Source: Phaeosaccion multiseriatum (Eukaryota > Ochrophyta, other classes). Taken from it: a DNA stretch of 64,000 nucleotides. The stretch lies in the NCBI GenBank assembly GCA_965112735.1, contig OZ218960.1:2914001-2978000 (forward strand). Direction: 5' to 3'. The position numbers were made by a program, and so were the translations under genes. This document shows, piece by piece, positions 33,705-45,111 of the stretch; position 1 is the stretch's first letter; each line of letters opens with the position of its first letter. The notes under the pieces were generated by a model. It searched no databases. It saw only the letters and a program-made list of their open reading frames with translations, and had not been told where the DNA came from.

Positions 33705-36700
33705 AGCATGAGAAGCATACAGGTGCACTTACACTTGCACGCACGCCCCCCCCCCTCCCTGTTCTCGGTCCTTCCCCCCCCTTTCATACATACACACACT
33801 CTCTCTCTGCTACCCCCCTCGCTCTCCCGAACTTTGCCCGCTCTTTCTTTTCGGCCGCGGGGGTGTGGGTCTCCAGGTCGACATGAGCTTGTGGAAGCAC
33901 TGCTTCAAGCGCATCTCCCTCCACGGCTTGGCGGAGGCGTCATCCCTAGACGACACCCCACCCCAAGGGCCAGAAGGAAGGGGGCAGGAGAAGAACAAGG
34001 CACAGGCTCAAAGTCACGAGAGAGTGCGACGCTCCGAGGCCCTGCGCCACTTGTCGGCAGCGGACAGAGCCGCTCTTCTCTTGTACGGGCTGTTCCCCAC
34101 GGTGGAGCGGCAGCACTGGGGAGGAGAGGAGGGGGGGAAGAAGGACTCAGAGCTGGTGCGACATACTCAGACTGGAGACAGAAGAAGCAGCATGAGCACC
34201 AGTAGTAGTTTCAGTAATGGCATGTATCGGGCTGTGTTTGCCTCGGAGTACAGCACTCGGCCCTCGAAGGACTTGTGGCTTGGCGCCATCGTGGAGGTGA
34301 GTGCCGAGTGGGAATGGAGGGACGGAGGGGAGGATGTACGTAGGAGTGGCGGCAAAAGAAACGGCTCCCCGACGAGAGAGACACGACTCTTTCTCTCTCT
34401 CTCTCTTTTGGCACGCTCCTCTTTGCTTGTCTTGCTTGTGCAGTCGGACCCCTCATCGCAAAGAGCCAAAATTGCCCCCCCCCCCCCCCGCCCCTTCCTC
34501 TCTGTCCTCCTCCCCTCACGCAGGCGGCCGAGGGGCTGGGCTGCCAGGCAGAAGGCAGCCTATGGCAGCTGAGCAGCCCTGCCACCTGCCACCCTCCACC
34601 CCCCCCCGTCCCTCCTTCTTCTCCTCCTCCTCCTACGCCCGCTGCGCTGCACCGAAACGGCCTCTATGTGGTGGGGTGTCCGGCGTTTCGCGACTTTGTG
34701 CGTGAGGCGAGGGTACGGGCCAGTGAAGCTCTGGACGAGGGTCGAAAGGAGGGTGGGTGCGAGGTGGCCGGTGAGTAAGCAGTTGTGTGTACGATATAAA
34801 GAGATTGGGAACGACTGTTTTGATGGATTTTGGAGAACGTGGATTGGGCAAGCGAGGAATGGGAGGGTAATTGACCCCTCCCTCTCCCTCTCCCTCTCCC
34901 TCTCCCTCTACTTGTCTCTCCTCTCACTTGTTCATCCATCTCTCTTTCACGTACATGCATTTCCTTCCACCTCTTTCGTGGGCAACACACAGGCTGTGGG
35001 GTCTGTGGAAAAGAGGGGGAAGGCGCAGGCGGAGGGGTGGGGGGGGTGCTTTGGCAGCACCGCATGGCGTTACAGAACGGCACGCGCGCACAGGCGGAGT
35101 CCGTGAGGGGGCGCTTCGCATACACAAGCCTGCTTGCTGCGAGCTCCTGTGGCGGGGACTACAACTCTGTCGATGGGCCAGGGGGTGGCGTATCACCAAC
35201 TGTTGTGCTGGTGCTGGACGACGACTGGGCGCTGCTTTCAGATACGGAGAGGACGCTCCGGCGAGCGGTGAGGGGTGCCTTGGGCAGAGGACCGAGCAGG
35301 GCGGAGCGGTGCAGGCATTATGCTCGCCTCAGGAGCGGCGAGATGACGCGAGAGAATGTGGTGGAAGAGGTGTGTGTGCACCACCAGCAGCAGCAGCAGA
35401 AGGGCGAGGGGGAAGAGACGTTGTCAGAGACGTGCCAATCGGCGCTGCAAGTGAACGATAGCGGAGGAACGCAGCAGCAACAGCAGTTGGTGGTACAGCC
35501 GCAGCCGTGGGTAAAGCGCTTTCCGGGGCAGGTGTACTTGTGGACGGTGGACTTCCACGCCGGCCCAATCGCGTGCAATATGCCCCTCCTGCGCGAGGCC
35601 GGGGTGGTGGTGCACGCAGAGGTTGACTTTTCGAACTGCGTGTACACGGGTGGTGTGTGTAGGGACAGGCTCAAGGTGCTCCGCCTCGACAAGTGGCGAG
35701 GGGTGTCGCTTGACTCTCCCTCCGGTGGGGATTCTCCCGGTGGGGACTCCTCCTTCCCGGGGAGCGGCAGTGGCAGAGTCGCACGCGACTTTCGGGCGGC
35801 GTATGTGAAGGATGAGGAGATGCGGGATAGGGTGGATGTGGTAATCTGCTCGCACCCAGCCGCCAACTGTGAACTCTTCCTCGAACTGCCATCCCATAGG
35901 GGGAAAGGGAAGGAGAAAGGGGATGAGAAAGCAGCAGGGGGGAGGGCGGTGGAGGAGGCGGTCATCGGAAAGGAGACGAGCGAGGAAGGTGAAACGCCTC
36001 TGTTGGCGCTGGTCGTATACGCCACCACGAGGCTGGAGTTTGGAAGGGACGATGCCGGGGTGCGATGGAGACTGCCCTTCTACGATGAGCGCACGGCTCC
36101 CAAGCGATGGGAGGGGTGGGTACGAAGCGTTATTGCGATTCATCGGCGGGCGAATGGGGTGGTCCTCGCCAACAATCGTTACGACGCCATGTATATAACA
36201 TATCACACAGGGGTGGAGGTGCAAGTTGTGCCGTCTTGGTGCGGTGATAACGACTCCAGCTATGGCTCCGAGTCGGCGTGCGGCGGGTTGCCTGTGGAGG
36301 GCAGTCGAGGGGCGGCGTGGAGCAAGACGACAAAGGGGAAGAGCGGGGGCGGGGAGGACAGGAGGTGGTGGTGGTGGTGGTGGCGGCGGCGGGGAAGGGA
36401 CGGTGGAGGTGGTGGGGTAGGGGGCTCCCCTCCTCTCCATGATGATGCTGACGCCTCGTCTAAGGAGTCCAAATCGGAGGATTGGTATGGGCACAGGGAG
36501 CCCCTCTCTTACCTCCCTGTGAGGAACTCGCTTGTGATTGGGCCATACCGCACAAACCTCGACCGCACTCGGATGGACAATCTCAACGCACCCCCCCGGG
36601 ACCACCCTATAATGAAGGGGCTGTTCGAGGCCTATAGAGGTCAGGAAGGACTTTTATTTTCCTTGGCTTGCTTTGCTGGATGCCCCACCCCCCGCCTGTT

Positions 36701-37837
36701 CCGCCTCGCTATGCTTCTCTTACCTTCTACGCACTCCTGCCCCCTCGCTGTCTGTCTTTTTGTCTGTTTCCCTGTCCCTCTCTCTCTCTCTCGGTGTGTC
36801 TTTTCTCTTTCTCACACCTTCCTCCTCCTCTCTCTGTCTCACTCTCCACAGACCGCTTTGGGGGGTCTTCCGATCTACGCGGGTACTACGCAGCCACCGC
36901 TGCTCCTGCTGCTGTATCACCAACTGCCCCTGATGCTCAGAAAGTCGTGATTGCACCGGACCTGCTGGAAATGTCTGAGATTAACGACCGCTCTCCCCGA
37001 GCGCTCAGCGGCTACCGCGGCATCATCTTGATCCCTTACCAGGTGTGTCCTGACACCTCACACACGTTCTCTATCCTGACACCCTCTCTCTTTGTCCTGA
37101 CACCCTCTCTCTTTGTCCTGACACCCTGTCTCTCTGTCCTCACACCCTCTCTCTTTCTGTCCTGACACCCACTTAATCCGTCCTGACCCTCTCCTCTGTC
37201 CTGATACCCTGTTTCTCTTTCCTGACATCCCAATACCAATACCAGGTGTCAACCATCAGCCTGTTCGAGTACTATCGTCTCAACGTGCCCATCTTCGCGC
37301 CCTCCCTCGACCTCTTGTGCGAGTGGCACGAGGAGTACGGCATTCTGTGGGAGAGGATCTACGGCTGGCCAGAGCGGCAGGTGGGTGGGTGGATGCTGGG
37401 GCTTGGTGCTTTCGTCCTTGCTTGTTTAAGTAGCAGTAAGGAACACCGCTGTAGTACGGAGGTACTGAGCAGTGAGTGCTTGCTCGCGAATGCACCCTCG
37501 GGCCGGCGACTGACTGGTCCTGTTCTGACGCTCGAACAACCAACAGGTGAAGGTGATGGAAGAGCTGGGCATGCCGGTGCTGAAGAACGTTCCCGACCCA
37601 AATTCGGAGAGCCCCGAGGCCTTCCGCTACTGGGTGGGGTTGTCGGACTGGCTGCACCTACCGCACGTACTCCTCTTCGACAGCAGCCATCACTTGATGG
37701 AGCTCATCGAGCATACGGATCTGTGGGCAGTCAGTCGTTTGATGGCAGAGGAGAACGAGCGAGAGCGGCCGAGGCTGGTGGAGGCCTGGCGGGAGGTGTT
37801 TACAGGCTTAGGGTTGGGGATAGAGGGTGGAGGGTAG
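32691..37837 (+). CDS. large type II membrane protein, possible glycosyltransferase
   Basis: Seven exons join in phase: 32691-33548, 33877-34296, 34524-34770, 34993-36639, 36852-37042, 37246-37380 and 37547-37837, giving 1262 aa. One N-terminal helix (VLRVLLAVICLGLALVNLM, about residues 67-85) follows a basic cytosolic tail, the layout of Golgi enzymes. A charged stem leads to a lumenal domain. In it I see VVLVLDDDWALL (a DxD-like acidic triplet), YLWTVDFHAGPIACNMPLL, VVHAEVDFSNCVYT, VDVVICSHPAANCELFLEL, YDAMYITYHTGVEVQVVPSW and NSLVIGPYRTNLDR. The C-terminal exons contain LFEYYRLNVPIFAPSLDLL and FRYWVGLSDWLHLPHVLLFD. The topology, acidic motif and PIFAPSLDLL resemble retaining glycosyltransferases, but I cannot name the family, so the function is inference. 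Low-complexity inserts (Gln, Gly, Trp runs) interrupt it, three of them with copies of the 16-bp motif. Confidence 0.72.
35188..35499 (+). repeat. two 16-bp motif copies in opposite orientation
   Basis: GCGTATCACCAACTG at 35188-35202 and CAGTTGGTGGTACAGC at 35484-35499 (one mismatch) lie in the same exon, read as GVSPT and QLVVQ. Confidence 0.75.
36911..36926 (-). repeat. exact 16-bp motif copy
   Basis: GCTGTATCACCAACTG occurs exactly in exon 36852-37042 of the type II membrane protein gene, read as AVSPTA. Confidence 0.95.
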
Positions 37838-38174
37838 AGGCGGCGTTTTATAAGATGGCAATGGATGGTATTGGTTGCTCAAATTTTGGTCTGCCATCTG
37901 GTGGGGGGAGTTCAGAAACACGGACATGGGGGCGAGGTGTAGAGGTTAAAGGTTTAATTTTGCTTATATTTTTGGTTCGTTGGAAGTACATGGGTGTAAG
38001 AGTAATACTTGGGTGAACGAACAGCTAATCGGTTTCGCCGCTAACTCTGAAGGATACAGGTTTTTTTTTTTTTTTTTTTTTTTTTCCCTCCCTTCCCTCT
38101 ACACACGCACCTCTGCTCTTGTCGCCGCTGCTGTTCCGGCTACAGCGTTGCCCCCATTGCAATGGCCGGACAAG
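37838..38174. other. 3' flank with 25-base poly-T run
   Basis: No gene is seen. A run of 25 T lies at 38061-38085, followed by CT-rich sequence. Confidence 0.5.
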
Positions 38175-38465
38175 ATGATGGCTGCGAGTGGACGATGGGC
38201 CGAGAGCGTCATGAGCAAAGAGGGAGGCGAAGACAGTCGGTCGGCGCTGGAGGCGATGCAGGAGGAGGAGGGAACAGGCGTACCGGTGGACGAAGGAGAG
38301 GCCAAACAATCAGACGAAGGAGATAGAGGGCAAGAGGAGAACAACGACATGGCACTAGTCTCGGCGGGTGCCAATTCTCGAGCGGGCAGAGCGCTGAAGC
38401 GCCCCAGGAGGGAGGGGAAGAGGAGGGGGGAAAACGAGGGTCGCGTACGTAATAATGTCAAATAA
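38175..38465 (+). CDS. small hypothetical charged protein
   Basis: A 96-aa frame starts at MMAASGRWAESVMSKEGG. It is acidic and polar (EAMQEEEGTGVPVDEGEAKQ), then strongly basic at the end (RALKRPRREGKRRGENEGR), which could serve as a nuclear localisation signal. No family is recognised and no splice partner was found. It might be a short gene or an exon of one, and the support is weak. Confidence 0.3.
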   Translation: MMAASGRWAESVMSKEGGEDSRSALEAMQEEEGTGVPVDEGEAKQSDEGDRGQEENNDMALVSAGANSRAGRALKRPRREGKRRGENEGRVRNNVK

Positions 38466-38923
38466 TTAACTTGCTTCCGACTTCTAAAGGTGGCAATGTG
38501 TTCGTAAGAGGCAGGGCTAAGACAGGGAGGCAAGTGCGGCGCCAGAAGTGGCAAGAAGAAAAAGGGGGGAAGTAAGGGTGTGTTTGTCTGCCGGTATTAC
38601 TCTTACCAATTTTGATTTTGTTGGGGAAACTCACGTGTTGTTCTCCAGAGACAGCCTGTGATCGCCCAACAGTCGCAATAAAAGGGGGGAGGGGGGGGGG
38701 GCTACAGTAACAAAAACAGGAGAAGCAGAAGAAGAAGCACCACCACTTCCACCAGCGCCTCCAGAAAAACAGGAGCAGTAGCAGCCACAGCAGGAAAAGA
38801 ATTTACCTCTCGGGAAAATCCCCCCAACGCTCTCTCGCTGCTCTGCTGGATGCCTTAGGCCCTGAAGGCTCATGATGTAGGCTGAAAGCAATCGCTTGAG
38901 CGAAATCTATTGGGGGACCCACG
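38466..38923. other. 5' flank of the coiled-coil gene
   Basis: No gene is recognised. A G-run lies at 38686-38700, followed by an AGAAGAAGC-rich stretch. Confidence 0.4.
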
Positions 38924-40288
38924 ATGGACAAGACGGAGTGGTTCTCCGCGCAAGAGCAGCAGGAGCGCGCCAGGCGGCACAGGCAACAGCAGCGGGAGGA
39001 GTGGCAACAGCAGCAGGAGAGGCTCGCGCAAGAAGGGGGGTTGGGGCAGCAGCACGCACCATATGTTCATCGCCAGAGTGCAGAAGTTGAGGAGCTCGAC
39101 TGGTCGAAGGTGGCGGCAGCAGCACAGGCGGCAGAGGCAACCGTAGCAGCGGCAGCAGCTGTGCAAGGTGTTGGAGCGCTGCTGTCTCCTCTTCGAAGAA
39201 ACTCGACTCCGTGGCGCCACCGCCGCTCCCCGAGCGCACCAACCCTGAAAGAGAAAGAAGAAGAAGGGGAGGGAAGAGAGACGGGTAGACACGTATGGTC
39301 ATCGGAGAGAGGAGAGGCAGATGGCAACGCATGGCCATCGCCCACTGAGAATGGCGCTGGTAAGTGCCGCAATTGCCCAAGGCGAAGGAAGCGCACGTGA
39401 GGCAAAGTGTCCATCCCATGTGGAAAGCTCCAGACTTCCGTCTCTCTCTCTCCCCATGTCTCTCTCTCAATCTCAGACGACGTGCTACTGCGCAGAGATA
39501 CTGTAATGCCCGCTCCAAGAGAAGAAGCACAGGCCCAGACACAAGCCCAAGCACAGGTCCAGCAGCTGAGGCGAGACCTCCGCGTAGAGGCCGTGCAGGC
39601 AGACCTTGTGGCCATGGCTAGGAGTCTCGAGCAGGCCCGGACACACAGAGCCGCTGCCGAGAAGGAGGGGCGGGACATGCAGGAAGCGCTCAACGATGTA
39701 AGTCAGTGAAACGTCATGAGCATGGCACCCACCCACCCACACGGATGCCCCACTGCCCTCTACTCCCATCTGCTGCCATCTCTCCCCCGCACACCCTCTC
39801 TCTATCCCCAAGGTGGTGCAAAAGAACGGAGAGCTGACGTGGAAGCTCAGAGAAGCAAGGGCGGAGGCGGCGGCAGGCAAGCGGCTGGTGGAGATGCATC
39901 TCATCAAGAAGAAGAACAGCATTGGTAGCAGCGATGGCAGTCTAAGCGGCGGGTTGAGTAGTCGAGAGTCTGAGTCAGATCGGGGCATGGAGCTACTGAG
40001 CACGCTCGAGGCTATGAAGGAGTTGTGGAAGGAGATGAGGAAGGAGTGGGAGGCTGACGTGCAGGTGAGTAAGTGCGCGCGTTTGTGTGTGTGTGTGTGT
40101 CTGTGGGCCAGAGAGGGCGGGGGGGGCTCCCTTCCTTCCTTGCATCCTTCATTCATTCCGTCTTTCCCTCCTCCCTCCCTCCCTCCCTCCCTCCCTCCCT
40201 CCCTTCCTTCCTTCCTTCCTTCCTTCCTTCCTTTCACCCCACCCCCCTCCATCTTACCCATTGTGCGTGCTTTGCGGTGTGATGTGGT

Positions 40289-40350
<62 letters not shown>

Positions 40351-42001
40351 CAGCAAGAGATTGCAGCAGCGGAGGCCAGAGCAGAAGCGAACGCAGAGGC
40401 CCGCATACACATTGTGGAGAGAGACCTTCGTGCCGCTCAGCTCAGTGAGGTGGCGAGGGCAGAGACTGAGGCCCGGGCGGCGATGGCTCTGCAGAGGAGG
40501 CGAAGTCAGGAGCTGCAGGCGGAGGCAGTGAGGCAGGCCCTGAGGGAGAGGGATGTGGCGGGGGAGGAGCTCATATCCTCGCTGAGGTGCGTTGCGGTGG
40601 ATTGCATTGGATTGTTAAAGGATGGAGGGAGAGACGAGGAATGGGGACTGGGGAGCGAGGAATGATGCGGAAGGAGAGAGGAGGAATGAATGAATGAATG
40701 GGGAAGGGGGGGGGGGTTATATCTTCTTTCAGGTGCGGCGCCCTCGTAGCAATGAATTAGAGAACGGAGGGAGGGAGGAGCGAGCAAGTGTGCGTGTACG
40801 CTTGTGAGGCTTGCTTGCGGTGTCTGTATGGGTACTTACTCCCTCCCTCCCTCCCTCCAAACCGAACACAGGAGCGACGAGGCGGAGCAGCAGGGGCAGT
40901 TGGTGATACAGCATGGGGTGGGGGAGATGAAAGATGCCATGCTGCTGAGTCTCAAGAAGGGGCTCGTACGCACTAGGCAGGCAGGGGCACTCAAGACTCT
41001 GAGCAGGGCGTGGACGACTCACAGAAGGCGGCATGTGGAACAGGCCTGGCGACGCTGGTTGGTGTACAACTCGTCGAGCTACGCCAACGTCATCACAGAG
41101 GTTTCTGTGTCGCAGAATCGCAAGACCGCGGCTGCGTGCCGCATTTTGGTGAGGGGGGGGGGGGTATGGGGGGTAGGAGGGAATATCATACATGCTGTCA
41201 ATGTTTGCTTGCTTCGTATAGTTGTCAGTGATGTCTCTCTCTCCCTCTCCTTCATACTCTCTGCCTCTCTCCTTGTGTGTGTGTGTGTCTGTTTGTGTTC
41301 GCGTGATGTCCTCTCCCTCCCCCCTCCTCTTCAGTCATCTCTACAAAGCACGCACCTGCGGGCCTTACAGCAGCAGCAGGCCTTCTCCCGCTGGAGGTGG
41401 GGCACCATTGCTTGTGACGAGGGCAGCGCCGCATATGGAGTGCGCAGAGCGGCTCGCCATTACGACAGACTGCTTGCTGCGGAGAGGCTACAGCGTCTGT
41501 CTCTTCGTAAGCGGGTGCGTGCGTGTACGTGCGTGTGCGTGCGTGCGCGCGTGTGTGTGTCTGCGTTTGTCTTTGCTTGTGTGGGTATGAGGTGTGTAGG
41601 TATGATATCGTGGTGTTCCACTTTCGGGTGGAGGCAATTTTTTTCAAAGGAGGGATGGCAGTCAAAGGCATCGTTTTCCTCCGATCTGTATACACCAGAC
41701 GCATACCTGCACACGGACGCCTGGAAACCTGAGACTGGGACTCTAAGACTGAGACACTCAAAAACTCAAACTGAACTAACTGAAACCCTCCCTCCGTCCG
41801 TCTCTCCCTCCTTCTCTCCAGAGCGACTCGATGCTGCGATGTCTTCTCCGATGGCGGGCGGGGGCGGAGGGGTGGACAGAGCGTGCCCGGTTGTTCGCAC
41901 AAGTGGGTCTCCTGCACGAACAGCTCAGCGTCGCCAAGAGCGAGGCCTGGAGCTTCAAGAGGAAGGTGCTGAGGGAGGTGGTGGAGCGGAGCATGGCCTG
42001 A
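38924..42001 (+). CDS. coiled-coil protein with Sfi1-like tryptophan repeats
   Basis: Seven exons join in phase: 38924-39359, 39477-39697, 39813-40064, 40354-40586, 40872-41148, 41335-41514 and 41822-42001, giving 592 aa. It is rich in Gln, Glu, Arg and Ala. Long predicted coiled coils run through exons 2-4, with QAQTQAQAQVQQLRRDLRVE followed by a long helical Glu/Ala/Arg stretch. The C-terminal part has spaced aromatic repeats: LSRAWTTHRRRHVEQAWRRW, AFSRWRWGTI and LRCLLRWRAG. These resemble the AFxxWR-type units of Sfi1 or IQ-type calmodulin/centrin-binding proteins. A centrosome, basal-body or cytoskeletal role is therefore a reasonable inference, but no specific family is assigned. The start MDKTEWFSAQEQQERARR is the first ATG of the frame. 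Introns 3 and 4 contain long CCCT and CT arrays, and exon 5 holds an exact 16-bp motif copy read as GQLVIQH. Confidence 0.75.
40284..40348 (+). repeat. (CT)n microsatellite forming an intron polypyrimidine tract
   Basis: A CT run ends five bases before the CAG acceptor of exon 40354-40586. A CCCT/CCTT array precedes it at 40166-40232. Confidence 0.95.
40897..40912 (+). repeat. exact 16-bp motif copy
   Basis: CAGTTGGTGATACAGC occurs exactly in the coiled-coil gene, in frame as QLVIQ. Confidence 0.95.
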
Positions 42002-42436
42002 CTGGTGTAACACTATAACCATGGGCCGTCGTCACAGATGGCGAATATGGCGTGGGAATGACACGTACTCGTAAGTATGTACGGCCTTGCTTTGCGTTTG
42101 TAGCGGCAATGCACGGCGATACACACGAATGTGATAATGTGATGGTTGCTCGTTATGTTGTGAGTAGTATTGTAGCACGCTCTCTTCATGGACTGCTCTC
42201 TTTAGTTCTGTCTGTCTGTGGTGAAGGACCTTGACATACAAACGATACGACTATCTTGTGCCTTCGTCGTGTGAAGCGGAGCCTCACACTCCCTTCCTCC
42301 TTTTCAAAGGATGTGGGTAACCAACGGGATGTCATCCGTTTCGCCTGTAGTCACTCATCAGCCGTCACTCGTCTGTCGCCTGTCGGACTCTGCCTCGTGT
42401 GGAAGTACCACATTTGTTCTTTATGTACATGCACTT
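42002..42436. other. 3' flank between convergent genes
   Basis: AT-richer unique sequence containing no recognised gene. Confidence 0.4.
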
Positions 42437-42630
42437 GGGATGGTCGGTAGGCCCAACCAACCCTTTGTTGGGATGGTCGGTAGGCCCAACCAACCCTTTG
42501 TTGGGATGGTCGGTAGGCCCAACCAATCCTTTGTTGGGATGGTCGGTAGGCCCAACCAACCCTTTGTTGGGCTGGTCGGTAGGCCCAACCAACCCTTTGT
42601 TGGGATGGTCGGTAGGCCCAACCAACCCTC
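42437..42630. repeat. 33-bp minisatellite, about six copies
   Basis: A unit beginning GGGATGGTCGGTAGGCCCAA starts at 42437, 42470, 42503, 42536, 42569 and 42602, nearly identical each time. The period is a multiple of three, so several frames stay open across it (GWSVGPTNPLL on plus). It lies between two convergent gene ends and is probably untranslated. Confidence 0.95.
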
Positions 42631-42774
42631 GCCACTCTACTCTCACGCTTCGCCTATGCAACACCACGGCATGCACGCTCAAGCAGAATGATGGTCACAG
42701 AGAAAGTATGAACATTATCACTCCAGCCAGCAGGCTTAGTGAGTGAGTGCGATAGAATGTAGCTATAGCTGGCA

Positions 42775-44271
42775 CTACACTGGCATCACCTTGCTGCTCT
42801 CCTTGCTGAAGAGAACATCGTTGTTGCTGGCTACTGCCACCCCCCCTCCCACCCCCGGGTCGTGAGAGGAGCTGACTCTCTCACCTGCCTCACCCACTTG
42901 TGCTCCTTCTGCTGCCGGAGTGCTGAGCCCTCCTCCTCGTCCTCCTCCTCCTCCTCCTCCTCCTCCTCCTCCTCCTCCTCCTCCTCCTCCTCCTCCTCCT
43001 CCTCCTCCTCCTCCTCCTCCTCCTCCTCCTCCTCCTCCTCCTCCTCCTCCTCCTCCTCCTCCTCCTCCTCCTCCTCCTCCTCCTCCTCCTCCTCCTCCTC
43101 CTCCTCCTCCTCCTCCTCCTCCTCCTCCCTCTCCTCCTCCTCCTCCTCCTCCTCCTCCTCCTCCTCCTTCTCTGCTCTCTTCTTTTGGCATCGCTTTTGG
43201 TGGGCCCGCCCAGCCGCCGAGCACATAAAGCATGACCATGTACCACACACATGGCCCCACGGTGTAGGGCAGCCAAAATAGAAGCATAGGGTACACCGTC
43301 TCCACCTTACAAGCCAAAGCGATGACCGCAAAGGCGTCAAATGTCAAGATGATAACCCCCGCGAAGACGAGGCCGTACTTGAACTTTTGATGCAGCACGT
43401 AGGCAGCATCCTCCTCCGTCTTCTCCCTACCACCGCGGAAGGCGAAGCTGAGGCTGCTCTTGATCAGGGTAAGCCTCGCCCCATCCATAGTGTGGTTGGG
43501 AAACTGCCTCGCCATGATGTTTTTACCATCGGCACTATGGTGAAGGGGCCTCCCATAATCCAGGCTACGGTTGGGGAAGAGCCTTGCAGTGTCCCTTCCA
43601 GTGTCCCCGCCCTCGGGGCTATTGTCCTGCTGCTTGAAGCTGTTGCAGCGCCTGCTGCTGGGACTCGCTGCGTTGCCTTGCTTCTTCTGCATCCTCCCTA
43701 TCAAATCTTCCGTGGTGGCGCAGGTCGTCGCCTCCGTCCCTATTTCAATGTTGCCGTCGGATGTCTGGGTCAGGTGGTCGTAAAAGCCACCAAAGTTGGT
43801 AGTAACATCACGCTCTCCTTCTTCCAGGGAGTCATCAAACCTCACCACCGCCCCACCCCCTCCTTTGTGTATGACATGGCTGCTGCGCTGTTGTGTAGCG
43901 CTGCTGCTGCAACCTTTGGTGGCGCTGGTGCTCAGAAAACCTTGTTCGTGAGTCTGTTCGGCCTTTGGCAGCAGCAATTTCAAGACATGAAGTAGCTCAA
44001 GGCCCGCGGGGATGATGTGAATGCTGTGCTGCAGGAGGTAGAGAAAGCCTAGGATGATGAAGGTACGTCCCAGCAATACGTTTCCCGTAAGGAGGACCAC
44101 AGGTGTGCAGGTGAAGAAGAGGAAGGAGATGAGCAGCCCGAGAACGACTTGGAGCTTTCGGCGGGAGAAGACGGCGACGGTGAGGGTGGCGATACGCCCC
44201 TTCTCAACGAGCTTCTGGGGAAGGGCCTGCATCCACACTTGCATCGAGAGCATGGTCCCTGGATAAAGGAG

Positions 44272-44306
<35 letters not shown>

Positions 44307-45111
44307 CGACAGAATCAAGAAAGGGAGGCAGGGAGGAAGGGAGGGAGGGAGTGGACGTCGGGGAGAGAGGGAGGGAGGGAGGGAAGGAGGGAAGGAGAGG
44401 TAGGGACATTACTTTGGAGTACGCCAAACACAGGCCGCCGACCGCCCCAGATAGGAGACTTTGCATGGCCGTGGTCACTGCTAACCTGGTCCGTGCAGCC
44501 AGTAAGTCACCGATAGCAGAGAGAGGTTCCATCGGTTGAGATGGAAGTCCGAACCATTCGCCATGGCGATCGTCGCTAAAGTGGAGAGGCATAAGCCCCA
44601 CTGCACGGAGCAGATCTGCAGCCCTCGCTGGTTCTGCATCTGCGTACTGAGCTTACTCCAACGCCAGCTCTGGCGTCGTGGACAGAGAGGAAGGAAGGGT
44701 TCGATTGGTTAGATACGAATTGCTCGATAGGACTGACACCAACAACAGATCTTGCTGAGTGCGTCAAGAGCATCTCAGCAACTTCCCAGGACCTCGCTCC
44801 CACAGCCCTTACCCATCCTCAACGACGCAAGTTGGCAGGAAGCGGAAGTACCAAGGGATGGTATCACCCCCCCCCGGTCCCCACCACTCACCGTCCTCTT
44901 CGCATGCCTCGCCATTGTCGAAACCGAGAAGATGAGCACGGACAAGGCCCAAAGGAGCACAAAGGTGTGGACCGTCCACACGGCAGCTCTTGGCACGCAG
45001 GCCGGGATACCGAAGATGTTTCTATCCGTGTACGAGGAACCGCACACACACGTGTGCACACCTGTCATATTGTTGGTCTCGCAGTAGCCCTCACCACCCC
45101 AGATTTTACTT
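42775..45111 (-). CDS. multi-pass membrane protein, possibly receptor-like
   Basis: The clearest upstream exon (45111-44892) encodes a Cys-rich segment (GYCETNNMTGVHTCVCGSSY), then a first helix (TVHTFVLLWALSVLIFSVST). A long frame down to 42775 encodes more helices: QVVLGLLISFLFFTCTPVVL, TFIILGFLYLLQHSIHII, LVFAGVIILTFDAFAVIAL and LLFWLPYTVGPCVWYMVMLY. Between them is a large polar loop. About seven helices behind a disulfide-rich ectodomain suggests a 7TM receptor-like protein, but I recognise no family. The C-terminus has about 70 Gly encoded by a triplet repeat and ends SSKVMPV. The joins between 44890 and 44260 are unresolved: a possible intron at 44410-44262 does not keep phase, while the frame stays open through it. 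A 5' exon near 45367 (MGHPGGLSG) with a TATA-like box at about 45460 is possible. Confidence 0.6.
42929..43168 (-). repeat. (CTC)n triplet repeat of about 240 bp coding for poly-Gly
   Basis: Almost pure CTC/GAG triplets with two or three interruptions. In the membrane-protein frame it encodes poly-Gly, in the other minus frames poly-Glu or poly-Arg. It is the longest triplet array in the window. Confidence 0.97.

Noticed and set aside
35424-36605. 393-aa minus-strand frame inside the type II membrane protein gene
   Set aside because: It is a Pro/His-rich shadow of exon 34993-36639, whose plus-strand frame joins in phase to six other exons.
42437-42630. Possible CRISPR array
   Set aside because: The 33-bp units are head to tail with no unique spacers, so it is a minisatellite.
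44262-44410. Intron in the multi-pass membrane protein gene between SK and GTM
   Set aside because: A donor (GTAATG) and acceptor (TCCAG) exist, but joining them breaks the frame, while the unspliced frame stays open. Left undecided rather than called.
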